A DNA stretch of 64,000 nt from Hamadaea flava. GTDB taxonomy: Bacteria; Actinomycetota; Actinomycetes; Mycobacteriales; Micromonosporaceae. The position numbers and the translations under genes are program-made. The notes under the pieces were generated by a model, which worked only from the letters and a program-made list of their open reading frames with translations, was not told where the DNA came from and did no database searches. Of the stretch, positions 45,278 to 53,093 are shown piece by piece. The stretch lies in NCBI RefSeq assembly GCF_024172085.1, contig NZ_JAMZDZ010000001.1:2170001-2234000 (forward strand), given 5' to 3'. Positions within the stretch are counted from its first letter, which is position 1. Each line of letters begins with the position of its first letter.

Positions 45278-45726
45278 GTCGCGGTGTCCTGGTTGCCACG
45301 ACGGTGCAGTTCGGCGGAGATGAAATCGGCGAACACCGACAGCTCCGCTGTGGACAAGTCCTTCATCCGGGCTGCCATGACGGTCACATTGGCCTCGCGC
45401 ATCTTGCGCAGCAGTTCCAGCCGGTCCAGATCCGCTTCGACGCCAGCCACCACCGGCGACCAGTCGGGCTCGGTGAAGTAGCCGGCGGTCACCCCGAATG
45501 CCTTGGCGAGCTGGTCGGCGACCTTAAGGCTCGGCTGCCGCTGGCCGCTGGTCAGGTACTTGACGTGCGTCTCCGATATCCGTGTGCCGGTCACCTGCGC
45601 GACCAGGTCACACACCTCCTTGGCCGTCATCGCCGCGTCTCGCTGCAGCGGCCTGAACCGTTGCCGTAACCGGTTGAGCCGTTGCGCGAACCGGTCAGGA
45701 TCAGCGGTCGGGATATCCATGAACAT
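45274..45726 (-). CDS. XRE-family transcriptional regulator
   Basis: About 150 residues, with helix-turn-helix region AAMTAKEVCDLVAQVTGTRI to KVADQLAKAFGV near 30-75 and a C-terminal helix pair. AGGAAGG precedes the starts at 45726 and 45720. It probably represses its own operon and perhaps the divergent MmyB-like gene; two GTCAC-N4-GTGAY sites lie between them. Confidence 0.8.
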   Translation of the reverse strand: MFMDIPTADPDRFAQRLNRLRQRFRPLQRDAAMTAKEVCDLVAQVTGTRISETHVKYLTSGQRQPSLKVADQLAKAFGVTAGYFTEPDWSPVVAGVEADLDRLELLRKMREANVTVMAARMKDLSTAELSVFADFISAELHRRGNQDTAT

Positions 45727-45822
45727 GAGCCTTCCTGACCGGTGTGGAACGTTCCGAGCAAGCTCTGAGCTTGGCAGATGTTGTTGCATTCGTAGGTGCG
45801 AGTCTATAGTGTTCCCCTTGTG

Positions 45823-45869
45823 GCGTCACTATTGTGACGCGTTCCACCTTCGATAGTCACCATCGTGAT
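45823..45869. promoter_or_regulatory. Tandem operator-like inverted repeats between divergent regulators
   Basis: GCGTCAC-TATT-GTGACGC (45823-45840) and GTCAC-CATC-GTGAT (45856-45869) share the form GTCAC-N4-GTGAY. Their centres are 31 bp apart, about three helical turns, so two dimers would bind on the same face. They lie between the XRE gene and the MmyB-like gene. Confidence 0.5.
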
Positions 45870-46024
45870 GGATGTGAGTGGCGCGGTTGTCGCGGTGTTG
45901 CGATCCTCGCGATTGCCCGCTCCTCCCGGTGTCCCGGCTGGTGGCCGTGGGTGCGGTTCAGAAGAACTGGCGGCGCCGGCGCCGCGGTGTGACCGTTGCC
46001 GGCACGGGGGTGAAGGAGATCGCG

Positions 46025-46918
46025 ATGGCCGCTTCGCAGAGCGAGCTGGAACCGGACGTTGATCGACAGACACAAGTGCGCAAGTTGCTGCAGAAGTGGC
46101 GGCGCAGGCTGCTGCGCAGCGAGTTCCCGCAGCTGCCACCCATCGGCCGCGCGCGGCCGTATGAGCATGTCAGCCAGGAGGACATGGCGCTGCTCACCGG
46201 TGTTACCGCCCGCTACTACAGCGATCTGGAACGCGGTGAGCGACGCAACTTCAGCAGCGGCTTTCTCGAGCGGGTCGCGACGATTCTGCGGCTAGACCGC
46301 GGCGAGCGGGACACGATCTTCTGGCTGGTCAAGTCTCAAGACCCACCGCCGATCCCGGGCCGTCATCTGCACCGGCCGACCCAGCCTCCGCTGACGCCTG
46401 GCATCCGCGCGCTGGTCGTCAGCCAGCCGTGGCCGGCGTTCGTCGTCGACGCAGCGTGGGAGATCCTGCTGGCCAACGAGGCGACCGCGATGTGGTTCGA
46501 CGGTCTGGCGATCGAGGGCAACTACATGCGGTGGATGTTCCTCAACCCCGCGGCGCAGTGGCAGATCGGCGAGTGGCAGGAGATCGCCCGGCTGATGCTG
46601 CGGCAGCTGACAGCGCAGCACGCCCGGCTGCCCCACCACGAATGTATCCAGAGCCTTATCCAGGAAATCCTGGACGGCTCGGAGGTCGCCCGCCGCTGGT
46701 GGAGGTCCGATCCCGGAGTGTGGCTGCACGAGGATGGCAACGAGCGGACCCTGTTCCTACCGACCGAGGTCGAGCCGGCGAAGCCGACCATCGCTGAGAT
46801 CGTGTCGATGGAGCCATTGCGCGACAGCCAGCTGCGCGCGTTCTGGGTCGTGCCGCTGGACGGATATGTGCCCGCCGACTGCGCCGAACTTGTCGCGGTC
46901 GCCCGAGCCGACCGGTAA
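46025..46918 (+). CDS. MmyB-like helix-turn-helix regulator
   Basis: A 297-residue protein with an XRE-type helix-turn-helix (VSQEDMALLTGVTARYYSDL near 45-65, then ERGERRNFSSGFLERVATIL) and a C-terminal MmyB-like ligand-binding domain (PAFVVDAAWEILLANEATAM near 140-160). AAGGAG precedes the ATG. MmyB-type regulators are common controllers of metabolite genes in actinomycetes. It is divergent from the XRE/ImmA pair. Confidence 0.8.
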   Translation: MAASQSELEPDVDRQTQVRKLLQKWRRRLLRSEFPQLPPIGRARPYEHVSQEDMALLTGVTARYYSDLERGERRNFSSGFLERVATILRLDRGERDTIFWLVKSQDPPPIPGRHLHRPTQPPLTPGIRALVVSQPWPAFVVDAAWEILLANEATAMWFDGLAIEGNYMRWMFLNPAAQWQIGEWQEIARLMLRQLTAQHARLPHHECIQSLIQEILDGSEVARRWWRSDPGVWLHEDGNERTLFLPTEVEPAKPTIAEIVSMEPLRDSQLRAFWVVPLDGYVPADCAELVAVARADR

Positions 46919-47194
46919 ACCTCGGCCCACCTTTCGCCGGACATGGCCGAACCAGGCACACCCCGTCCCGCCGGTAGCTACGATCCGGCCCGAACAGGAT
47001 CGCGGCGACTCAGCCGACCTGCTGCCCGCACACCGTCATGACCTGGTGCCGGTTCGATCGCAGCCGGCCGTGCCTGGCTGCGATCGAGCCTTGCCGCAGC
47101 GGATTGCGTCACATCTAACTGAGGTGCAGGCAGATAGCCGGTATGTGCGACGCCCATCGTAGGGTGGCATGCATCAGGATCACGGTGCTGCCGG

Positions 47195-47551
47195 TCAACC
47201 GTGATCGCCGCTGCCAGCGGCACGGAGCAGGTCGCGGACAGCAGTGCCAGCGATCGTGGTCACCGTAAGGTCGTGATGCGCGGCGAGCACGGCACGGATG
47301 GCACGAACGCTAAGCTGCAGCCCGTAGATGCTTACAGCCGAGCCGATAGCCGCGACGGCTGACGCCGCCACCGGATGGTCGAGTTGGCAGATGACTGCTG
47401 CGGCCCCGCAGCTGAGCACGCCGGCAAGCGCAAGCCGCAGGCCAGCTATACACAACCGGTACTGCGGCAAACGGCGGGCCTGGGCAACCATGCGGGACAC
47501 CGTAGGTCGCTGCCGGTCAAGACCACAGTCACCGGACCGAGTGAACGACAT
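47195..47551 (-). CDS. Small membrane protein
   Basis: About 118 residues with two hydrophobic helices (IAGLRLALAGVLSCGAAAVI and AAIGSAVSIYGLQL). No ribosome site marks the start; ATG 47551 and 47491 are both possible. No family recognised. Confidence 0.45.
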   Translation of the reverse strand: MSFTRSGDCGLDRQRPTVSRMVAQARRLPQYRLCIAGLRLALAGVLSCGAAAVICQLDHPVAASAVAAIGSAVSIYGLQLSVRAIRAVLAAHHDLTVTTIAGTAVRDLLRAAGSGDHG

Positions 47552-47584
47552 GACCCGATGTCTATACCGGCCGCCGGCAACCAA

Positions 47585-48184
47585 TCACCGGGCCGTCGCG
47601 GTCTTACGCGCGTTGCGGATCCAGGCGTAGGCGGTGTGCCGGGGCACACCGTAGTGGTCGCTGATGATGCCGGCGTTCTCCCCGGCTTGCCGCAGTACCT
47701 CGCCGAAGTCCTCGGGCATCCGCCGGTACGCCCTGCCCGCCGACGCGGTGGCGGCACCGCCCTTCCGCGCTGCGGACTGGGCGACCGATGTGGCTGCTGG
47801 CTTGGCAAGCGGCGCCCGGTCCGGTGTTGGAGACATCCGCGTGCCGGCCTGGTTCGTCGCCACCGCTGCGACGTTGGAGGACGTGGACTCGCGCCGATTC
47901 GCGCGACGACGGCTTTCCTCTGCCCGGCCGGACCGGCCGTCCGGCGGCGGCGTGCGTGCGATGCGGCTCGCGGGTTCTGGATTCGGCGCTATCGCCGCGG
48001 TCACCGCGGCGACGATCTGGTTCAGGTCGAGGACCGGCAGCCGGGTGGGGTTCAGGCCGCCCGTGTCTCCTGGTGTCAGCCGGAGCTCACGTACCGCCGC
48101 GACCTCACCATCGATGTCGAGCCGCATCGCTGTGGTGGGCAGATGCGGATCATCAGGGGTGAGGGTCACCGTGTACACCGTCAT
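47585..48184 (-). CDS. Protein with C-terminal helix-turn-helix
   Basis: A 199-residue protein. The N-terminal 65 residues form a strand-rich domain (VYTVTLTPDDPHLP), followed by an Arg/Ser/Ala-rich linker and a C-terminal helix-turn-helix (IISDHYGVPRHTAYAWIRNA) of the sigma-factor-region-4 or Hin-like type. GGAGAAAGGCAAGG precedes the ATG. It lies at the end of the dioxygenase operon, 102 bp after the previous gene, and may regulate it. Confidence 0.6.
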   Translation of the reverse strand: MTVYTVTLTPDDPHLPTTAMRLDIDGEVAAVRELRLTPGDTGGLNPTRLPVLDLNQIVAAVTAAIAPNPEPASRIARTPPPDGRSGRAEESRRRANRRESTSSNVAAVATNQAGTRMSPTPDRAPLAKPAATSVAQSAARKGGAATASAGRAYRRMPEDFGEVLRQAGENAGIISDHYGVPRHTAYAWIRNARKTATAR

Positions 48185-48286
48185 GAGCCTTGCCTTTCTC
48201 CGAGCGGCGGGTTTCGAAGCGCCCGCCGACGTGTGTCTCTGGTGCGGGGTGGAGGTTCTGTGCACGGCCGCTGGCGGCGGGGATAG

Positions 48287-48805
48287 TTAGCCGACGTTGA
48301 GCAGGAGGTGGGCCTCGTTGAGGTGTGCGGCGGCGAGCTGTCCCCGGTCCGCGGCGGCGATGAGCATGTCCGCTAGCAGTTCGGTGGTCGCCGCGGGCAT
48401 GAGGCTGCTGGCGGGGTGTGCCCGGTGGCGGATGTGACGGGCGATGTGCTCGGCGCTTTGCACGATGTGTCCTTGGACGAGGTTGAGCCCGGTCAGCAAC
48501 TCGCTCAACAGGTTCGGAGTGAGTGGGCAGTCCCCGGAGCTCAGCCTGGCGGTGAGGTGGTTCACGCAGGCGGCCGCCAGCCGAATCGCCGCCGTTGCCG
48601 CGTCTTCGCCGGCAACGGCTGCGGAGCCGAAAACGCTGTCTGCCAGGCCCTGCAGATCCTCGCCTGACGGGTTGTCGCCGGCGGCGGAGTCGGGCAGGTA
48701 CCACGCCCGGCGCAAACCCAGCTCTGCGGGTGCGTGAATGGATGGTGGCTGGCCGGTCGCCGGATGTGCGGTGCTGCGGATGCGGGCCTTACGGGCATTC
48801 CTCAT
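48287..48805 (-). CDS. Hypothetical 172-aa helical protein in the dioxygenase operon
   Basis: ATG 48805 follows GAGGAGG and overlaps the stop of the heme-dioxygenase-like gene (ATGA). The product is helical (RLAAACVNHLTARLSSGDCP, LLSELLTGLNLVQGHIVQSA) with no domain I recognise. Close coupling suggests that it works with the dioxygenase-like and PLP enzymes. Confidence 0.65.
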   Translation of the reverse strand: MRNARKARIRSTAHPATGQPPSIHAPAELGLRRAWYLPDSAAGDNPSGEDLQGLADSVFGSAAVAGEDAATAAIRLAAACVNHLTARLSSGDCPLTPNLLSELLTGLNLVQGHIVQSAEHIARHIRHRAHPASSLMPAATTELLADMLIAAADRGQLAAAHLNEAHLLLNVG

Positions 48806-50014
48806 CGGCTGACCTCCTCGGGTTGTGTGAGGCCGGGTAGGTGGCGGGTGGCGTCGAGGTAGGCGACACCCTCGGTGGCGCCGGTTCCGGGGGTGGCCGG
48901 GCCGAGCGTGCGGCGGGCGAGCGCGATATGGGTGGTGCGCCACCGGTGGACCCCGTCAACGAAGCCCGCGAGGGCATGCCATAGCCGCTGCGCGTGTTGG
49001 GCGTCGCCGATGCCGGCGATGGCGTGTGGCAGGGTTCGCTGCCCGTTGTGGGTAGCCAGATGCCGTATCTGGGGCATGCCGTCGTAGGCAGCCGACGTGA
49101 GGCGGGCAGACGGCGGCGGGCCGCCGGCGAGGACTTCGACGAGTTTGAAGGCGGCTGATTGGATGGCGCTGGCGCCGTCGGTGTAGACGCGGAAACTCGC
49201 CGAACGCTTGCCGTTGCATGGTGGCGATCAGGGAAAACAGCGGGCGGGTCTCACCGAGGAGCGCGGTCGCCTCACCGATCGCGGCGATCGCCTGGTCGTT
49301 CCGTCCAGTGTTGATCTCGTCGACGGCATGGGCCAGCAGGACTGCGAGCTGCGCGAAGGTGACCTCGAAGGATTGCAGGACCCGGATGAAAAGCCACTCG
49401 TCGTGAGCGCGATAGACCGGCATCATGGTCAGCGGCCACCAATGCCGCTGGGCGGTCGTGGAGCGGTCTGTCACCGCCTGTGTGAGCAGTCCGGCGGCCG
49501 TGTGCGGATCGCCCGGCGGGTCCAGGCAGACGCCCAAGAGCCGTTGGGCCGGTGCCGCTACCGCTCGCAGGGCCAGATGTGCTCGTTTGGTGCGCAGCTC
49601 AGGGTTTGGCCGCAGCAACGGCAGCCGGCGGTCATCGGCGTCGTTGTCCAGGCGCAGTTCGAAGTCGAGGATGTCGGTCAGCAGCCAGCACACGAGCAGG
49701 TCGCGGTTGGCCGCGGCAGGACGCGGATCGACGCACCGGACGGCTGGATTAGGCAGGTCGAACACTGGTAGGGCGAGGTAGGTGTTGTAGTCGTAGCGGC
49801 CGTCGAACTTGTCCAGGGCGCTGTCGAGCCACCGTTGCCGTAGCTCGCCGTCGAGCCGACTGGAGGGCGGGTCGCCGCGTTGCCGGTCGAGGTGACGCAA
49901 TAGCCCTGAGGGCAGGAAGTGCTTGCCGACGCGGTGGCAGATGGCCACCGTCGATTCGGCGGAGAACACGCCTGCCATGGGGTCGCCGCTCGTGATGGGT
50001 TCGCTGATGGTCAT
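48802..50014 (-). CDS. Tryptophan/indole-dioxygenase-like heme protein, one apparent frameshift
   Basis: ATG 50014 overlaps the previous stop (ATGA). The frame is coding to about residue 270 (MQRQAFGEF), where it shifts; one extra T in the TTT run at about 49193-49195 explains the break. The adjacent frame continues RVYTDGASAIQSAAFKL, GVHRWRTTHIALA and GTGATEGVAYL, which match the conserved FRxxTxGxSAIQS, HxWRxxH and GTGGxxG elements of the tryptophan 2,3-dioxygenase/indoleamine superfamily. The corrected length is 403 residues, longer than TDO because of an N-terminal helical extension. The His in HRWRTTH is a candidate heme ligand. Confidence 0.75.
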
Positions 50015-51180
50015 GCGACTCTCCCCACACCGGCGGCTGCTGCTGTGCGGGTGCTGCGGTGGGCTTCGATCGCGTCGCACAGGGTGTTGACGTCGTCGTG
50101 GTTGTTGAACGCGTGGAACGCGATGCGCAGGATCCCGGCCCGGGGTGCGGTGAGGATGTTGTGCCGTTCCAGCCAGTGGGCCAGGGTCTGCGGGCTCGCG
50201 TCGTGCAGGACCAAGTGCGCGCCGCGGTGTTCGGGGTTGGGCAGGGTGAGCCGTTCGCCGCGGGAGCGCAGGCGTTGCGCGGCGTGGTTGACCAGACCGG
50301 TGACGTGCTGGTGGACGGCTGAGAGGTCGAGGCGTCCGATCATCTGCAGGCCGGCGACGGCGCCATAGATCGCGGCGACGGCGGGGGTGCCGGTTTCCAG
50401 CCGGCGGGCCGACGGCGGCCAGTCGAGGGTGAGCGGGTCGAAGTCGAACGGCTGCTGGCGGGCCTGCCAGCCAGTCAGGGTGGGTTTGGGTCCGGCAGCT
50501 GGGCGCCGCACATACAGAAGCGCCAAGCCCGGCAGGCCGAGCAGGTATTTCGACGTTGCGGTGACCAGGTAGTCGCAGTCGAGGCTCGCGACGTCGACGG
50601 GCATGACACCGACGGCTTGGCTGGCGTCGACGAGGAGCTTGGCGCCGACGGCGTGGGCGTGGCGGGCGAGGTCGGCGATCGGCAGCCGCAGCCCGTCGCG
50701 GTAGGTGACCAGGGGGGCGCACACGATCGCGGTGCGTTCGTCGAGCACAGCCCGGTAGGCGTCAACGGGGTTCGTGCCGGGTGGGGTGTCGACGAACACC
50801 ACTTCGCAGCCGCGGACCTGCTGCGCCAGCCACACGTGCGCGATGCCGGGGAAGTCGGACGCGCAGACGAGGACCCGGCGTCGGGCGCCGCGCCAGCGTT
50901 GGGTGGAGGCGACCTGGTAGGCGCCGATCGACACGTTCGGCACGAGGGCGATTTGCTCGGTGGCTGCACCCAGCAGGGTCGCGGCGTGTTCGCGGACGTA
51001 GTCGGCGGTGTTTTCGAACTCGGTCCAGGCCGGGCGTAGCAGGGCGGCGAGCACGGCGTGCATGGCGGCGGTCATCGGTGTCGACGGCGGTGCGATCGAG
51101 CAGGTCGCCAAGTGGACCCGGTATTGCAGGTTCGGGTGCAGTTCGCGCATTTGGTCGAGGGTGAGGTCGGGTTCGTTCAC
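50011..51180 (-). CDS. Kynureninase-like class V aminotransferase-fold PLP enzyme
   Basis: A 389-residue fold-type I PLP enzyme. The PLP lysine is in TATSKYLLGLPG near residue 213, preceded by the Asp/His-equivalent LLVDASQAVGVMPVD near 185. The family covers kynureninase, cysteine desulfurase and isopenicillin-N epimerase. Its position between two tryptophan-dioxygenase-like genes favours a kynureninase-type or C-C/C-N lyase role, but no kynurenine formamidase is present. GTG 51180 overlaps the previous stop (GTGA). Confidence 0.8.
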   Translation of the reverse strand: MNEPDLTLDQMRELHPNLQYRVHLATCSIAPPSTPMTAAMHAVLAALLRPAWTEFENTADYVREHAATLLGAATEQIALVPNVSIGAYQVASTQRWRGARRRVLVCASDFPGIAHVWLAQQVRGCEVVFVDTPPGTNPVDAYRAVLDERTAIVCAPLVTYRDGLRLPIADLARHAHAVGAKLLVDASQAVGVMPVDVASLDCDYLVTATSKYLLGLPGLALLYVRRPAAGPKPTLTGWQARQQPFDFDPLTLDWPPSARRLETGTPAVAAIYGAVAGLQMIGRLDLSAVHQHVTGLVNHAAQRLRSRGERLTLPNPEHRGAHLVLHDASPQTLAHWLERHNILTAPRAGILRIAFHAFNNHDDVNTLCDAIEAHRSTRTAAAAGVGRVA

Positions 51181-51878
51181 GGCCGCCCACCCCGCTGTGT
51201 GGCGCCGGCCGTGGTGCCGTTGTGGGTCATCAGGAGCCGGACTTGCCACAGCATCGCGAAGGCCCGCGTGCCGATCGCGGTGGCGAGTACGTCGACGGGC
51301 ATGCCGCCGGTGCCGGTGCCTCCGGACCCGATGAGGCGGGCGGCGACCAGATGGTGGTGGAAGCGCCACAGGGCGATGCCGCTGTCGAGGTCGATCATGG
51401 TTTCAGCGAGGCGGTGCACCGGGTCTGGTTCGCCACTGCGGTAGACGTCGACTATGTCGACGTCGGCACGGACGAGGTAGGCGCCGAAGACTTCATCGAG
51501 GCGGGTCAACGCTCGCCGGATGTGCTGCCACGCCGGCGATGCCGCCGCTGTGCTGGTGCCTAGGTGTGGGCGCAGCACGTGGTAGTCGTGCAGGGTCAGG
51601 CGGCCGAGCAGCCGCAGCACGCCGGTGGTGGCGTCGACGGTGGCGACAGCGCGGGCCAGCAGCCGCTCGGCTGCTGACGGCTGGTCGCGGCCGAGGTGAG
51701 CGATGGCACGGGTGATGTCCTCGACGGCGACAGACAGCAGCAGTTCGTTGACCTGGTGCACGGTCTGGAACAGGCCTTCGTCGGGGTGCACGCGCTGATC
51801 CTGGGGTCGTCGCAGCGACAGCAGTTCCGGCAGCCGCATGTAGTCGGCATAGGCTGCGGAAGGTGGTACGGATGGCAC
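51177..51878 (-). CDS. Tryptophan 2,3-dioxygenase-family protein
   Basis: A 233-residue protein. The N-terminus ADYMRLPELLSLRRPQDQ with DEGLFQTVHQVNELLL corresponds to the YxxYLxLPxLLxLQ and DExxFIxxHQxYELWF elements of TDO. The C-terminal GSGGTGTGG corresponds to the GSGGTxG substrate loop. It is shorter than typical TDO (about 280). AAAGGAG is seven bases before GTG 51878. It is the first gene of the operon after the peptidoglycan-binding protein gene. It may oxidise tryptophan or a derivative; both copies in this operon are divergent from each other. Confidence 0.8.
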   Translation of the reverse strand: MPSVPPSAAYADYMRLPELLSLRRPQDQRVHPDEGLFQTVHQVNELLLSVAVEDITRAIAHLGRDQPSAAERLLARAVATVDATTGVLRLLGRLTLHDYHVLRPHLGTSTAAASPAWQHIRRALTRLDEVFGAYLVRADVDIVDVYRSGEPDPVHRLAETMIDLDSGIALWRFHHHLVAARLIGSGGTGTGGMPVDVLATAIGTRAFAMLWQVRLLMTHNGTTAGATQRGGRP

Positions 51879-51965
51879 GACCGTTCTCCTTTCTCGATGG
51901 TGATGCCCGGGTTGGGCGATGGCAGTGCTGCCGGGCGGTGGTGTCCGCCCGGCAGCCGGGCGGGT

Positions 51966-52637
51966 TTAGCCGTTGAGGGTGTGGCAGTAGGTGCTGATCG
52001 ACAGGCCGTCGTTGTCGATCTCGCCCTTGAACCGCATGTTGGTGGCGGTCTGCGAGCCGTAGATGCCGTCGGCGGTGATGCCGTGGTAGCGCTGGACCTT
52101 GGTCAGGGCGGCTTTGGTCTTGGAGCCGTAGACGCCGTCGACGGTCAGCTGCGCGAAGCCGAGGTTGTGGCCGCCGACCCAGTGGATGCTGTAGGTGCTG
52201 TAGCAGGCGTTGAGGGCGCGTTGCAGTGCCTTGACGGGTTCACCGGTCGCTCCCGTGCTCATCAGGCATGACCAGCGCGGTGTCCCGTCGCTGTAGCGGG
52301 CAATCGGTGTGGTGATCCAGTAGTGGAACGGGGTCCAGGTCCGGATCCATGGGCTGTACGCGGCGGCCAAAGCGGCGTCGCCGTTGTAGTCGTACTTGGC
52401 CCACAGATAGGACGTGGTGCAGCGTGGTGTGCTCGCCGCGGCGGCCGGTGTCGCGGTGACGACGAGGGCTCCGGCGGCGGTGGCGAGCGCGAGGAGCAGG
52501 CCGGCGATGCGCCGGCGGCTGCGCCCGTGTGTTCGCCGTCCGTCGTCACCGTCGTGACCCGGTCGCGGCGGCCGCGGCGCATGTTGCATCGGCTGCGCCT
52601 GCGGGGTGAGCTGGGTTGTGCCGTGGTTCTGGTTCAT
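51966..52637 (-). CDS. Secreted peptidoglycan-binding-domain protein
   Basis: A 223-residue protein with a basic N-terminus, a signal/anchor helix (IAGLLLALATAAGALVVTAT, then PAAAA) and a C-terminal PG_binding_1 domain (LTVDGVYGSKTKAALTKVQR with two DG(V/I)YG repeats). AAGGAGG precedes the ATG. The export-related fold suggests cell-wall binding. It is the first gene on the minus side of the divergent control region. Confidence 0.8.
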   Translation of the reverse strand: MNQNHGTTQLTPQAQPMQHAPRPPRPGHDGDDGRRTHGRSRRRIAGLLLALATAAGALVVTATPAAAASTPRCTTSYLWAKYDYNGDAALAAAYSPWIRTWTPFHYWITTPIARYSDGTPRWSCLMSTGATGEPVKALQRALNACYSTYSIHWVGGHNLGFAQLTVDGVYGSKTKAALTKVQRYHGITADGIYGSQTATNMRFKGEIDNDGLSISTYCHTLNG

Positions 52638-52901
52638 GACGGGGCCTCCTTGGGACAGGGGGCTTTGCGGGCACGGCGGATCGCGGCCGTGCACCGCGCG
52701 GCCGAACAACGTGGGATCGAAATTGCGCCTAGCGCGCGGCTCCGGCGCGCTGGCGGGAGCGGCGACTGCGCGGGTTGTGCCGCAGGAACGCCGCTGCGGC
52801 GGGCAGGCCGAAGCCCAGCCGCGCCGCGTACCGCTTCCTGATCTGGCCCATCTGCGATCAGCTCCCCGGATTGAGGTGGCGAACACCGCCACCCTCCAGA
52901 A

Positions 52902-52934
52902 TGTATAGCGCATCTAGAAGAGAAGCGCTATACA
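52902..52934. promoter_or_regulatory. Perfect 10-bp inverted repeat in the control region
   Basis: TGTATAGCGC (52902-52911) and GCGCTATACA (52925-52934) are exact reverse complements with a 13-base spacer. The site overlaps the likely -10 region of the plus-strand promoter and is a good candidate operator. Confidence 0.55.
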
Positions 52935-52962
52935 ATCTTGGCTAGATTGCAATACAATCTTG
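52930..52962 (+). repeat. Pair of exact 11-bp direct repeats
   Basis: ATACAATCTTG occurs at 52930-52940 and 52952-52962, 22 bp apart (two helical turns). The first copy overlaps the inverted repeat at 52925-52934. Between them lies GATTGCAATA (52945-52954), also found in reverse complement at 41263-41272. Confidence 0.55.
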
Positions 52963-53093
52963 CGCTTCCGGGTGTGTCCACACCGGAAAGCCCCACGCCT
53001 TCATCGGGCCGTGTCCGCACCGCCGTGCGCGATTCCACCGTGAACCCCTCGCCGCGCCGCGCCCTGCGACGCCAGTGGAAGGAACACCTCGCC

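Larger units (their letters stand above)
52638..53093. promoter_or_regulatory. Divergent control region between the minus- and plus-strand operons
   Basis: This 456-bp region separates the dioxygenase operon (minus) from the ATP-grasp operon (plus). It contains an unusually AT-rich segment at 52895-52965 with an inverted repeat and direct repeats (listed separately) and several TATACA/TACAAT-like -10 elements. No gene of its own is convincing. Confidence 0.55.
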
